From the NCBI RefSeq assembly GCF_022965805.1, contig NC_133101.1, positions 12,251,069-12,315,068 of the forward strand: DNA of 64,000 nucleotides, given 5' to 3'. How positions within the stretch are numbered: position 1 is the first letter of the stretch; each line of letters starts with the position of its first letter. Both the position numbers and the translations under genes were made by a program. The DNA is from Primulina eburnea (lineage: Eukaryota > Streptophyta > Magnoliopsida > Lamiales > Gesneriaceae). Shown piece after piece: positions 34,001 through 45,552 of the stretch. The notes under the pieces were generated by a model. That model made no database searches, was not told where the DNA came from, and saw nothing but the letters and a program-made list of their open reading frames with translations.

Positions 34001-35250
34001 ACAGATATCAGTTTGGAAGATGATGACAAAAATGAATGTCATAATAATCAAAATATAGTTCAAACACCTGAACCAGAAGTACTGGATCAATCAGATGTGC
34101 AGGAAGTTGTTTCTGATGATCAGTTGATAGAGCACAATGAGAACATTCAAATACCAGTTGACGAGACACCAACTGAGACTGAAAACTATGTTCAGTTACC
34201 AACTGAAGAAATTGCTGATACAACAAATACTGAGTACAGATGGAGAAAATCACATCCACCTGAACGGGTAATAGGAAATCCATCTGATCCAGTAAGAACT
34301 TGCAATCAAATGCTAAATTTATTCATCCATTCAGCTTTTGTTTCACAACTAGAACAAAAGAAAGCTGATGAAGCTCTTGCTGATCCTAACTGGGTAAATG
34401 CAATGCAAGAAGAGCTAAATCAGTTCACTCATAACAATGTATGGAACTTAGTTCCAAGACCAATTTCAAAAACTATTATAGGTACAAAATGGGTATACAT
34501 GAATAAACTGAACGAGGATGGTTCAATTGGACGGAATAAAGCGAGATTAGTGGCACAAGGATATAGACAAGAAGAAGGAATTGACTATGATGAGACATAT
34601 GCACCAGTTGCAAGACTGGAAGCAATCATAATGTTTCTTGCTTATGCATCATACAAGAATTTCAAGGTCTTTCAGATGGATGTAAAGAGTGCATTCCTGA
34701 ACGGACAACTAAAAGAGGAAGTATATGTTGAACAACCCCCGGGTTTTATAAATCATACCTTTCCTGATCATGTATATCATTTGAACAAAGCACTATATGG
34801 TCTTAAACAAGCTCCCAGAGCATGGTACGAAACTCTCACAAAATTTCTAACTGATCATGACTTTTCTGTTGGATCAGTTGATAAGACCCTATTCAAATTT
34901 ACTAAGAATAATCACATTTTATTAGTTTAAATTTATGTTGATGATATTATATTTGGGTCAACTAACCCCAAATTATGCGAAAAGTTTGCTAAGCTGATGC
35001 AGGATAAGTTTGAAATGAGCATTATGGGAGAACTGACATTCTTTCTTGGACTACAAGTGAAGCAACTGGAAACTGGTATATTCATCAGTCAGACTAAATA
35101 TACAAAGGAGCTGCTGAAGAAATTTGGCATGGAATCATGCTCAGCTGCAAATACTCCCATGAGCGCATCAGTAAAATTGGACACTGATCAAGGGAGAATA
35201 TCAGTTGAGGCATCATTATATCGAGGTTTAATAGGTTCATTACTGTAGCT
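34001..35250 (+). pseudogene. copia-2 reverse transcriptase
   Basis: An acidic linker (34001-34230) leads to [72 protein letters not shown] and the catalytic IYVDDIIFGS (34931-34960). A Gln codon is now TAA at 34928-34930, just before the YVDD box, and a Tyr codon is TAG at 35246-35248. Otherwise the frame is open and complete. Confidence 0.9.
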
Positions 35251-35780
35251 AACTGCCAGTCGCCTTGATATTGTATTTGATGTCTGTATGTGTGCTAGAT
35301 TTCAAGCAAATCCTAAGCAATCGCATTTTTCAGCTGCTAAAGGAATTTTGAAATACTTAAAGGGTACACAGAATGTTGGGTTATGGTATTCTAAAGACTC
35401 TACTTTCAATTTAGTTGGATATTCAGATGCAGATTATGCAGGATGTAAGCTTGATCGAAAAAGTACAAGTGGATCTTGTCAGTTTCTAGGAGACAGACTG
35501 ATCTCTTGGTTCAGCAAAAAGCAGACATCCATAGCTACCTCAACAACTGAAGCAGAATACCTTGCTGCTGGTAGTTGCTGTGCACAACTGATCTAGATTC
35601 AGCAACAATTGAGAGATTATGGAGTAATTACAAATGATACACCCATATTTTGTGACAATACGAGCACAATTGTCATCACCTATAATCCAGTTCTTCATTC
35701 AAGGACCAAGCATATCGATGTCAGACACCACTTCATCAGAGATCATGCTTTAAAGAAGAATATCAAACTGGAGGGATATG
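35251..35780 (+). pseudogene. copia-2 RNase H, fused downstream to ORF3
   Basis: RNase H motifs GYSDADYAGCKLDRKSTSGS, STTEAEYLAAGS, FCDNTSTIVITYNP and TKHIDVRHHFIRDH are present. Trp is changed to TAG at 35594-35596. After KKNIKLE the frame runs on without a stop into ORF3 text (GYVADNAGTSSKF), where copia-1 instead has the RNase H tail and the antisense ORF. So a deletion has joined the two. Confidence 0.85.
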
Positions 35781-37363
35781 TAGCTGACAATGCTGGAACA
35801 TCATCAAAGTTCAAAGTCTTCACTGCCAAGAACATTTTGCCATCAAAAACCAAACAGGAGGTTGAGTCACCATCACCTGCTCCAGCACCATTCAAGAAGG
35901 CCAAAACTTTGGGCCAACTGAAAACTTCAAAAAGAAAATTGATTTTGAGTGAATCCGATTCAGAGAAAACTCCATCTCCAAAAATTACCCAGAAACCAAG
36001 AACTCAAAGGACAAAATTACCAACTGAAGTGGAAACTATCCCCACTGAAAGGATGAAATCTTCGGATGCTCTACAGCCTATCCAAGCAGTTCCACTGAAG
36101 GCTATTCCACCAAAAATTACAGTTGATGCCACTAAGAAATCAATTAGGGCCAAAGCTCCTCTCATTCATATCAATCGTCCTACTATTCTGGCACCTGCTC
36201 AACCCAAAGGTATAAGGTTTGTAGAACTGGTGGACACCACTCGCACTGGCTTGGAAATCCCACACATCCTCAGTGATGCAAAAGGCAAGGGTAAGTTAAT
36301 TGAAGAGCTCAGGCCATCCAATCCAATTCAAACTCACATTGACCTTGTCTGGGAACAGGCAACAATTTTGTTGCATCAAAACTTCAGTCCTATGATGCTT
36401 GGACAGCTTACAGGACTCAAATTTTTGCCAAGCAGTTGAAGAGGAAATCCAAGCTAAACAAATTTATCAAACTGGAAGCAATTGTCCTCAAAATAGTCAA
36501 AGCTGCCACAATTGCTCAGGCTTTGGAAAGAAAAACCTATTTTTTTGATCAAGTTAGAGCAAAGAAGCTGTCTGAACTGCTTGAAAATTTGAAGGCTAAC
36601 TACGTTTCTACTAATCCGACTGCCTACAATGATCGATCTGTAATCACTCAGCTAGATACTGATCTTATTGGATTACAAGAAACAATCAAAGTTTGGGAAA
36701 TAGATCAAGAATTAGTCCTTCATGAAGGAAATTCAACAGGAGATTCAGAAGAAGAAGCAGTTGAAAAACTCGCTTCTCAACAAAAAGAGCAATCCCCAAA
36801 ACAGACTACTAGTTCAACTGAAGAGCCAGTTCTGGATATGCCTCAAGATTCTGATGTTGAACATCAGATGTACTCTGAAGCAGAACTGTCTCTTGCAAAC
36901 ATTGATGAAATCATTCAAGCTGTAGCCCTGGAAGCTCAGCCAGAAGAAACACACTCTGAATCAGTTGCTCCTTCAACTGAGCAACCAGAACAAGAAACTA
37001 AGATATCATCTGAAGCACCAGTTGAATCTCTTGTTACTGAAAAATTTACATCTGCTGAAACTGAAGAACAAACTGAAGTGCCAATTCAAACTTCAAAAAA
37101 AGAAATGACTGAATCCGAAAGAGCGTCTTGCAACCACTCAAGACAATATCAGCAAAAGAGTTGATCATTTGGAGACCATTGTTTCGAGGAAAATAGAGGT
37201 GCTACAAGTCACGATGACCTCTGCTGTTGAAAATATATCTACCTCTGTCAAATTCCTTTCAATTGATGTTCGGAAATTATATTTGAAGATGGAGTTGTTT
37301 GACAAAAAGGGGGAAGAAATCAAAGAAATACTAGAACAACAGAAGAAATCCTTGTTTCAGTAG
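35781..37363 (+). pseudogene. copia-2 ORF3: basic/Pro-rich region, helical domain, acidic linker, coiled coil
   Basis: The third ORF of the family. Residues first seen are Lys/Pro/Ser-rich (KRKLILSESDSEK, nuclear-localisation-like). A helical region follows (SNPIQTHIDLVWEQ, then after a frame break near 36430 KRKSKLNKFIKLEAIVLKIV and TYFFDQVRAKKLSELLENL). Next is a Glu/Ser/Thr-rich acidic linker. After another frame break near 37160, a coiled coil ends LFDKKGEEIKEILEQQ (37169-37363). Homology to copia-1 ORF3 is clear at both ends. No catalytic motif, signal peptide or membrane segment is seen. It occupies the env-like slot of Sireviruses, but similarity to their env-like protein is not evident by eye. 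Confidence 0.7.
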
Positions 37364-37540
37364 CCGTCCTTACTGTTTATGACTCAATTTATCAATCTCT
37401 TATCTACAATGAATCCAGTTATTCTATGATTCAGTTGATCAATTTCTTATTTTATCTACAAAGAGTTCAGTTACAATACTCACTTATCTACAAAGGGTTC
37501 AGATATTCAGTCTTAAAATTACTTAGTTTTGTCAAACACC

Positions 37541-37554
37541 ATAAAGGGGGAAAT
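37541..37554 (+). other. polypurine tract of copia-2
   Basis: ATAAAGGGGGAAAT directly before the LTR start TGTTGGAAAC, the same as in copia-1. Confidence 0.87.
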
Positions 37555-38513
37555 TGTTGGAAACTAGATTCCAGCGTTTGACAAAACATGAATCAATCGA
37601 TAAACAAAATATGAACCAACTGATACGCGAAAGCAAATTCGGCAACTGAACTTGTCAACTGAAATCAGCCGATACAATGATACAAAGAAAACTGATCAGT
37701 TAATACTTTCATCCGAATGAAGTGTCTCTCAACTGAAGATGTCTCGGGAAAGAACAAAGAAGACATAACAAATTACAAAACGCCGCACCACAACCAAGAC
37801 TACTTAGAACAACGCATTCCGGCTAAAGAAATTAAGACGCCGCATTACAATAAATGAAGCAAACAATGTTCAAGGAATAATAAAGTGGAAACCAACGGAT
37901 ACAAAGATTCAAATTTATCTCAAGTTACCGTTGGAAAAGAAGATTATAAATATGGCAGAAGAACAGCTGAATAAGTAGCACAACACACTATTCAAAAGCT
38001 GGCTGTTACTCTGTCAAAATCGAAGCTCACTCTTTCTTGATTTATTCATTGCAGTCAAGGCTACAAGTTGAGAAAACTAGCACTCTGTAATATTTGCTAA
38101 ATTCAATAGTGCTAAGATCAGTTACGCACTGAGAACATTCTGTTAAACTAAGAGTTTCAGTTTATGGCAGTGTTAAGTCCAAACTGAAGTGGGTCAGTAC
38201 ACATCTTGTATTTGATCAAAGTCTTTTAGTGGAAATCCTATCCTCGAGATAGAATGGGTGACGTAGGAGTAATTGAAATCTCTAAACATCCAGAAACAAT
38301 CCGTGTCTACTTTATTTCAGTTTCGTATTCTATCTTTCAGTCAGTTATTTTCCGCAACTACTTCAGTTTAACTGATTGTTATTGACCAACAAGATTCCGA
38401 TAATCAGTTTGTCACCAAACTGAACTCAAAATTCGAAAAGACCAGTTTTAGTTGTGAGTGTTTATTCAACCCCCCCTTCTAAACACTCCTTGATACGTTA
38501 TTCGATCCTATCA
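37555..38513 (+). repeat. 3' LTR of copia-2
   Basis: About 959 bp, TGTTGGAAAC to GATCCTATCA. It shares the start, the TATAAATA box (37945-37952) and the end region (AACCCCCCCTTCTAAACACT, where copia-1 has the long G run on the other strand) with the copia-1 LTR, but is clearly diverged. Confidence 0.85.
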
Positions 38514-39342
38514 AGCTTACCTTAGCTTCTTGACTCCAAAATAACCTTCTCCTCACTTCAATAATCCAACAAGAGGCTTGAATCAAGAGAACAAAAGAAA
38601 CAAAATTAAGAACCCTAGGTCTCCCTTTAGATGAAGAACCGAGAAGAAGAGAAGAAATGAGAGAAATGAAGCCAACACTTCTATTTAAGCACTAAAAATA
38701 TACAAAACACGCTTATACTGTTCACTCACCGCAGGTGCGCTCAATACTTCACCGCGGGTGCGCTGCATGCACTAGGACAACAACCAAAAATCTGAAAACG
38801 TCGACCGCGGGTGCGCTACAAATCCCACCGCGGGTGCGCTGGCTGACCGCGGGTGCGCTACAAATCAACCGTGGGTGCGGTAGACCTACTGAACCACAAA
38901 CACAATTCCTGAAGAAACGACCGCAGGGGCACTGATAAATTACCGCGGGTGCGGTACACTTTCTGTCCAAACACCGCAGGTGCGGTGCATTTCCTGGCGC
39001 GGGTGCACTGTCCCTTGAAGCCAACAAAAATACTTTGCATCTACAAATCGAACCGCAACGTCAATTCTCTTCATAATTCAGAAACACTCCCAACAAGAAA
39101 GTTGCACCTCTATGCCTTATCTAACCACTCCGATTGGCCTCATACCAATCGGCTCAACATACAAATTACCAAGAATAAAATCGCAACGACACTACAATAA
39201 AACCACACACCAACTATAACCACAAATACTATAAACCATAAATCACAATTCTTAACATCAAAACTATACTTAAACTTAACCAAATAGTCCATAAACATAT
39301 GAAATCTTAAACCCTACCGTTCACCAGGCTTGGGATATTACA
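38514..39342 (-). repeat. LTR D: gypsy LTR fragment in the TFIIIC90 intron
   Basis: Homologous to 31093-31896 of LTR C from CTTACCTTAG to GGATATTACA, but more diverged than an element's two LTRs should be, so it is a separate insertion. Its left part is beyond copia-2. The right junction with host DNA is exact: 39343 GCTTG continues as in TFIIIC90 copy B at 56527, which shows the empty site. Confidence 0.8.
38725..39015. repeat. irregular ACCGCGGGTGCG tandem repeat in LTR D
   Basis: About ten copies of ACCGCGGGTGCG(C/G)T and variants (ACCGCAGGTGCG, GCGCGGGTGCAC) spaced 15-40 bp apart. It is GC-rich inside an AT-rich LTR, at the same place as the CCCGGGCG module in LTR C. Confidence 0.75.
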
Positions 39343-42300
39343 GCTTGTTTGTTGCAAGCAACTATCCACATGGCAGTTGCTATTTCATAATTTGTTACCA
39401 GAAAATATAATTTTAAAAGTTCACCTTTCCTGGTACATGGGATTTAATAAATCAGAATCAAATCTTCGAGCCTGCAAATAACAGACACCAAACTTCTTAG
39501 AACTAGATTTAAGTACAGGGGTATCAGTGACATCTATTCAGCATAAGGTAAAAGGTGACCAAGTGCAAGAAAAGGATCAAGAGATTCCATTGCTTAGAGT
39601 CATTTCAGTCGACTAAGCTCCTTTTCCTAGGTATTATTATATGACTACTGTTTCGGAGAGATGAAATTTCGATCTTTCTATTTTCCTCTTTATTTTTATT
39701 TTCAGTAAATTTTCTTTATTTTTGTAAAGGGCAAGAAGCAAGATATTGACCAATCTCATCTGAAACATAATATGAGAGAAGTAAAAAATCAATTTTTTGG
39801 ATGGTATGTTATCTAAGAGTTTTCTCAAAATGCTATGAATAGAATTCCGTTTTTTCTTCAAATCTTGAATCGCTACATCGAGTGAGTTTATTATTTTGAC
39901 TTAAAATTTGATAAGAGAGAAAAACTAGTACAATATTCAGGATAAGTTCATGGACATTCCAACTATAAGAGAATGGACGGATGGAATATGATACCACAGC
40001 AATTGCCAAGCTCCCATGAGATACTGCCAGACCAAAGCAAGAATCATATACATATGGAACCTACAGAGAAAATCTAGAGTCTATTGGAAACAAATATGCA
40101 AATTTAAAACAGAAGTAAACATGAAAAATTAATGCATACATCCGGGGAGCTATTCAAACCAGGAGTATTTGAAGGAATGTGTATTTCCCTTAGTGCTTTC
40201 CCAACTAAATTCCACGCTTTCATAGAGTTGTCCTGTAATACATGAACTGATCAAATAATCTGGAGGGCTACCAATCTTTTCAACCTCAAGGCTTTCTGCT
40301 TGAGGCATTACTTGATAACAAAAGCAATTAACATGGATTTTTTAATTTTTAATATCTGTTGAACTAACACTCCCTTAATACTAAAATTCATATTTAAATC
40401 AATAAAACACTTCCTTCAATATTTATTACCTGGCTGCAGCTGTACAAGCAGAGTCCATCAAAAGCCCAAGCTAAACCAGTGACCTGATTGTTATTTTACA
40501 AAATAAATCATATGCCATTCCATATGCCAAAAAAGGTGTTGAGAACTTACAATGTGGTCATGCGCACTATAACAGCCAATTATTTCAAATTCATGGCTGG
40601 TCATATTCATGGTCCACACTTCAAATGATCCGGATCCTTTACCAATAGCCAGGAACAAATTTAGTGGTGTTTGCAGGGGGGCAGTAAATGAAAGTATGGA
40701 GACAGGTGCTGAATCAACAGTAATAACCTAATTACACGAGCAATCACAAGTTCCAAAATAAGATATAATCAAAGTAGCTGGTCTAAATTTTGAAAGGATA
40801 AGTAGCATACTTTTAGCAGGATATGCTGACCTCCCTCAGCAAAGAAAATGAAGCATGAACAGTTTCAGATAACTTCAGCAGTTCCTTAATATTAACCTGC
40901 CAAATCTTCACTCTATAAACAACAAGAAGAGGAAAGTCACAAAATTAAATGTTATAATCAAATAAAAGGTAAACCTTATATGTATGTGTGTGTATAATTT
41001 TGTAGTTCTAACCCATGTCAAGCAAATGTGCTAGACTTTTGGCTTCGAAAACAGAAAAAGGTTAATTAGTTACCCACCTCCCATTAGAACTTCCCGTCGC
41101 TAAAAGAAGTTGAGGTTTTGAAATTTCAGAGCCATATAAAGCCCAGCAAATAGAAGTGATGCATGTATCATGTGCCTTGAGAAAGCCACCATTTGATGCT
41201 TTACATGGGAGTTCAGGGGTAATAATGGAATAAATCTCTGGTGCATCAACTCTCCAGAATGAAATTAGACCACATTTCAATCCAGTAGCAAGAATAGAGC
41301 AGCAGCCCGAGGAGTTATGAGGAATAGAAACCCAATCTTCAGATGTCCTCAGAATCGGTGACCAAGCCACAATAAGGGGTGTCAGCATTGCATTAATGCG
41401 AGAAGCATATTGTTGTGCCGTTATTAGTTGAACATTGCAATTTTTGTTCTTCAGAGGTGTCCCTTCAGAAACAGATATGGGATTAATTTCACATGTATTG
41501 TTTTCTTTTACATTGTCAAATTTTTTGCAGCAACCTAATAAAAATTGCAACACATTCAATGTAATGGCATGTATCAAAAGCACAACTTTTCAAATTGAAA
41601 GCAGATCATGTAGCTGCATTGAAGCTGATTTAGTAAGTATGGAGGTTCATGTCATGGAATAAAATGATAAAACTAAATCAGATAGTGAATGCAGTGTGTA
41701 GTACATTAGTTTCATTCTGTCTCCTTCGTTTTCTTTCCTTTCTTAAAATAGATACAGGTGGCTCATTAGGGCATTCAGATTCTGCATTATCTCGACTCCC
41801 TATCACCTGTATAAAGAAAAAAACCACAAGAATAGTTGGAATTCATATCATTAATTGTTATGTCATCAAGAATATTTCATCTAGAAAAGTATATGGGGAT
41901 ATGCAAGAAACGCTAATCAGCAAAAAGTTGAAAGATAGAACCAACTCACATCTAAACTTTCTGAAGATATAATTTGAGACTCTCAGAAATTGATCTTGGA
42001 AAGATAATTATACATCATCTCTGATATGTCCATAACCTAGAAAATTTCAGATTATAACTTTAGCAAATGTTTGAAAAACAAACATTAAATTTAGGAATCA
42101 TAGATAACATACTAGATTCCAAATTCATGACATTTATTATGCATAAGCAACAAAACCGTAAATACTATGAAATTCTTTTTGAAAGAAATGTTGATTAGGT
42201 ATTGCCTCTCCAAACATAAACAAAGCCTCCAGTACTAACACAACAAATTTACACATTAGCACAAATATGAATCTACTCATGGGCTCATAGCCAACACAGA

Positions 42301-43812
42301 ACCAACAGTAAGAACATAATTAAGAGCATCTATAGACACAAGAATTGAAAAAATTCCATTGCTAAAATTTTCACCATTTTTTTTGGTTCAGGAAGATTAT
42401 TAATGTGAAGAGACAGCAAGCTCGAACCATAATTCTGGTCCTGCCACCACTACTTCCTGAAAGCTTCATTTATAAAATACTTAATACCTCAATCCATTCA
42501 GCCGAAAAATCACAGAAGAGAAAGCGGTAAAGTTTGACGCGTCCCCCAGTGGTGCAAACAACAAGCAAACAACTGCACGATTCATAGCAAAATGTAGAAT
42601 TAATTCATGGAGGCAACTTGTGTTGCATACTCAAACAAAAACTTCGATCAGGGGTAATGGTATCAGTACCCAGCATTGCTAGCAAGACCTGCAGGAGACC
42701 AGGAAATTGACCTAACACATGGCCGTGTATCCCGCGACACATGCATTGGCAACAAGCACCCAGAGAGAAAATCTATCCCTGTGACAAAATGAAAACAAAA
42801 TCAAATGCAGTGACCTGAGAAAATAAAAAGTACTTGAAACCTCAACTCAAAATTAATTTTCATTTGCACTGTAAAACCACAAACCCAGAAATCCAAATGG
42901 CATCCAAATTGTGTACATACATACATACAATGAGCTCATTCAAAACTATGAAATTCATTTTTTTAATATGATTCTACGTACCTCCAGCATTTATGACACC
43001 AATGGAAAAAGGCTTGCTTGGGAGAACAGAAATTACACCTCGACATCCAGCTCCAGAAGGTTTAGCAGGATTCTAACCAAGTGAACAACAAGCATATACC
43101 AGTGATTCGAAGGATAAATCAAACAGTATAAAATTAAATCCTAATTTGAAAAAACAAATAAAAAGTAAGGTAATATGAATTATATAGACCAACTACTATA
43201 AGATTCTCTATCAAATTCAAATCAGACCCTGTATTGAACTCCAACATAAAACAGCTTCCAGACCAGTTATGAAGATCAGGTAGATTAAAATGTAAGCATA
43301 AATTTGGCATTTAAAATTCAATAACAATGCAAAAATCTTCAGCTAAAAAATAAGCATGCTATTCAGAAATATTATTACATTATATGCAATCAATTGATTT
43401 AGTAGTTGTCTTTCCTAAGTCATGGGATCAGATCCCATCAGGTGGTCATTGATTCTTGTTCATGTCAGTGCATGGTTAATAATGTCATATGCATAATCCT
43501 CACACTAACAGAATCACTTGACAGCCCAAAATTCTTGATCAACTAAAAACTCAGCTAGAACAGATTGAATGCCAGGATACTTCTGAACTTGAGCAATTTC
43601 AATGTTGAGACTCAAATGCTATACATCGTATCAGTAAAATTGCATCAAATCAATTCAATACTAAAGTCAGCAAACTTTGAAAAGTTAACAATTACCAGGA
43701 TCGTAACGAGGCTACCAGAAGCGACCGCCACCATATTCTCTTCGGACCAAGCAACAGCGTTCGGATAACAAGGCGCTGATACGAGCACCGCTGCTTGGAA
43801 GCGGGAAGACAT
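39343..43812 (-). pseudogene. TFIIIC90 (GTF3C4-like) copy A, exons 1-13
   Basis: Subunit of TFIIIC, which binds internal promoters of tRNA genes for RNA polymerase III. Exons by GT-AG reading: 43696-43812, 42982-43072, 42670-42778, 42488-42572, 41950-42036, 41705-41806, 41078-41534, 40831-40912, 40551-40727, 40430-40483, 40140-40232, 39995-40060, 39425-39471. Start MSSRFQAAVLVSAP. WD40-type segments include YPNAVAWSEEN, SISWSPAGLASNAG, LLATGSSNGR then VKIWQV, and VTGLAWAFDG. Phases agree across all junctions except exon 6/7, which is off by one. Exon 5 has TGA at 41983-41985. LTR D interrupts the intron after exon 13; exons 14-15 of this copy are out of the window. Family assignment rests on the N-terminal TFIIIC delta-type domain here plus the zinc finger in copy B. 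Possibly a pseudogene, or two sequence errors. Confidence 0.78.
43696..43812 (-). CDS. TFIIIC90 exon 1 (copy A)
   Basis: 39 codons from ATG at 43810-43812 to the donor CTG|GTAATT, ending VASGSLVTIL. This exon is the part reproduced, base for base, at 45758-45874 by the first tandem duplication. The start was chosen because MSSRFQAA begins the conserved text; the frame upstream is open but unlike the family. Confidence 0.75.
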
Positions 43813-44726
43813 TGTTGAAGAGAATTGAAACAGAAAGCAGAGCGGCGTTTTATTATTTTGGAGTGAAGCGGATTCGATGCTTCGAACTAATTTGTGAAAC
43901 AACTCGAATAGTCCAAATCGAATTACATCGTATAACCTACATATATTTGTATTTCCTAGACTAGACTAGAAGACTAAAAAAAATCTTCTATTTTATATTA
44001 TTAAAAAAAATAAAAATATTTATTTTTATGTGGATTTAGGGATTTCTCGCTTAGAGGACAAAAACAATGGATATTGAGGAAGCAACAAGCATTGAAGAAA
44101 TGAAGTTGAAACATTAGTCAATCTCATGCATTACCCAATTTAGGGGTGAGTAGAAACCAAAGCCAAATCAAATAGTTGGTTTGGTTTTTAGTCGATCGAT
44201 TTATATTGGTTTTAAAATTAATCATATCGAAAAAATTGGTTTTATTCAAAGTTTTGATGAAAAATCCTAACCGAACCAATTTTATAAATATATAATATTT
44301 TTAATTATATACATATTATTTTATTTTATGTCATATAATTGATATTATGAAAGTTTGATGATTGGTATTGGTGGCTCATTTTATAAAGCTAAAAAAAATT
44401 GACCATTATCCCGTTCAATCTTCACAAGTATTTATTGATCTTCATGATGTTTTTGTAAAAGGTTAAAAACCTCGAGAAAGAAATCTTGGATGCGAGTGAA
44501 TTTACGCTTACCAAATACCCAAGTTGGATAAACATAAAAGATAAATGTCTTTCTTTCTTTAAAATGTGATAATGGATGATATTGAAGCTATTTCTAAAAG
44601 TTGAATTATTGAAAACTTATATTTATCTATTTATAATAGCTAGTTTTGAAAATTTAAATTATGATTATAAAAATTCAAAATATTTTATTTGAACAAAATT
44701 AAAATTTAAAATTGAACATCCAAAGG
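43813..44726 (-). promoter_or_regulatory. 5' flank of TFIIIC90 copy A
   Basis: AT-rich, non-coding. No strong TATA box at a fixed distance was identified. The segment 43813-43900 is the probable 5' leader. An identical copy lies at 45875-46788. Confidence 0.4.
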
Positions 44727-44845
44727 TTCGCGACGGTATTGAAAAAGCCGTCGCTATATTAAGCGACGGAATTGAAAAAGCCGTCGCTATATTAAACGGC
44801 GATTTTTTTAAAAAAACCTCTGTTTAAGAAGCGACGGTTTGTAAC
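44727..44845. repeat. GCGACGG/CCGTCGC inverted repeat cluster
   Basis: Alternating GCGACGG and CCGTCGCTA words with short A/T spacers, able to fold into hairpins. It is the left cluster of a CACTA-like remnant; the duplicate is at 46788-46906. Confidence 0.75.
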
Positions 44846-45120
44846 CATAAAATGCGTAAAAAAAACTACAACGTAAAAATTAAAATTATGTAGTAAATTT
44901 TCGGGGAAAAAAAATTAAAAACTGATTTGCGCGAAGATATGCAGCTCCACGTAATGCTCGAAGATCATACCGACGAGCAAATCTACGAAATAAATACCAA
45001 AAAATGTTAGTACAAAATTAAAAAATCGAAACTTCGAAAAATTGATAGAGTTTAACTACTACTAGAGATAGACGAAAAATCGTTTAAGAAAATGTCTGCG
45101 AACCTCGGTATATATAGAAT

Positions 45121-45552
45121 TATAGCGATGGTTTTTAATAAAACAATCGCTATATAGCAACGGTTCAACCAAAACCGTCGCGATAATAGCGACAGTTTTG
45201 GTAAAAAAACGTCGCTATTATGGCGAAAACCGTCGCCGATCTGTTTTATTAAACGTCGCTATTATAGAGATGTAGCGATGGTTTTCCTTAAACCGTCGCT
45301 ATAATAGCGACAGTTTTTAATAAAACCGTCGCTTGTCAAATTAAAAGAAGGTTTCCTAAAACCGTCGCTACAAAATAACGACGGGTAGAATACAAGACCG
45401 TCGCATAATGCGACGGGTACAAAACCCGTCGCACAAAATAACGATGGGTTTATCAAACAGTCGCAATATTAGCGACAGTTTATGAAAAACCTGACGGTTT
45501 TTCTTGAACCGTCGCTATTCTAGCGACGGTTTTAATTAACCGTCGCTATATA
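45121..45552. repeat. array of TAGCGACGG/CCGTCGCTA subterminal-type repeats
   Basis: About 18 direct and inverted copies of the CCGTCGCTA word with T/A-rich spacers, many forming GCGACGGTTTTAATAAAACCGTCGC-like hairpins (read in parts). The equivalent arrays at 47182-47610 and 49584-50042 end in a CACTA-type terminus. Such dense short subterminal repeats are where CACTA transposase binds in En/Spm. Confidence 0.7.

Larger units (their letters stand above)
31897..38513 (+). mobile_element. copia-2: 5'-truncated (in window) copy of the copia-1 family
   Basis: A plus-strand relative of copia-1 starting in mid-gag at the gypsy C junction and running through protease, integrase, RT, RNase H, ORF3 and polypurine tract to its 3' LTR (37555-38513). 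Its 5' end must lie beyond gypsy C, outside the window. From 33278 to 36439 the pol frame stays constant, broken only by point stops (33479, 34928, 35246, 35594) and lacking the antisense ORF segment present in copia-1. It sits in LTR D. Confidence 0.9.
43491..45552. repeat. tandem duplication X, copy 1 (2062 bp)
   Basis: Copy 1 of a direct tandem repeat with 45553-47613. It contains the start of intron 1, exon 1, the promoter/5' region, AT-rich upstream DNA and TAGCGACGG repeat arrays. Only about four differences are seen over 2 kb (for example GAGGAAGCAAC against GAGGATGCAAC). The junction at 45552 joins CGCTATATAGC to ATAATCCTC, with GC shared at both breakpoints. Confidence 0.9.

Noticed and set aside
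45262..45456. 64-codon frame repeated three times (45262, 47323, 49725)
   Set aside because: Made of the CCGTCGCTA repeat words (repeating SDGF/DGL text) and copied by the tandem duplications; not a gene.
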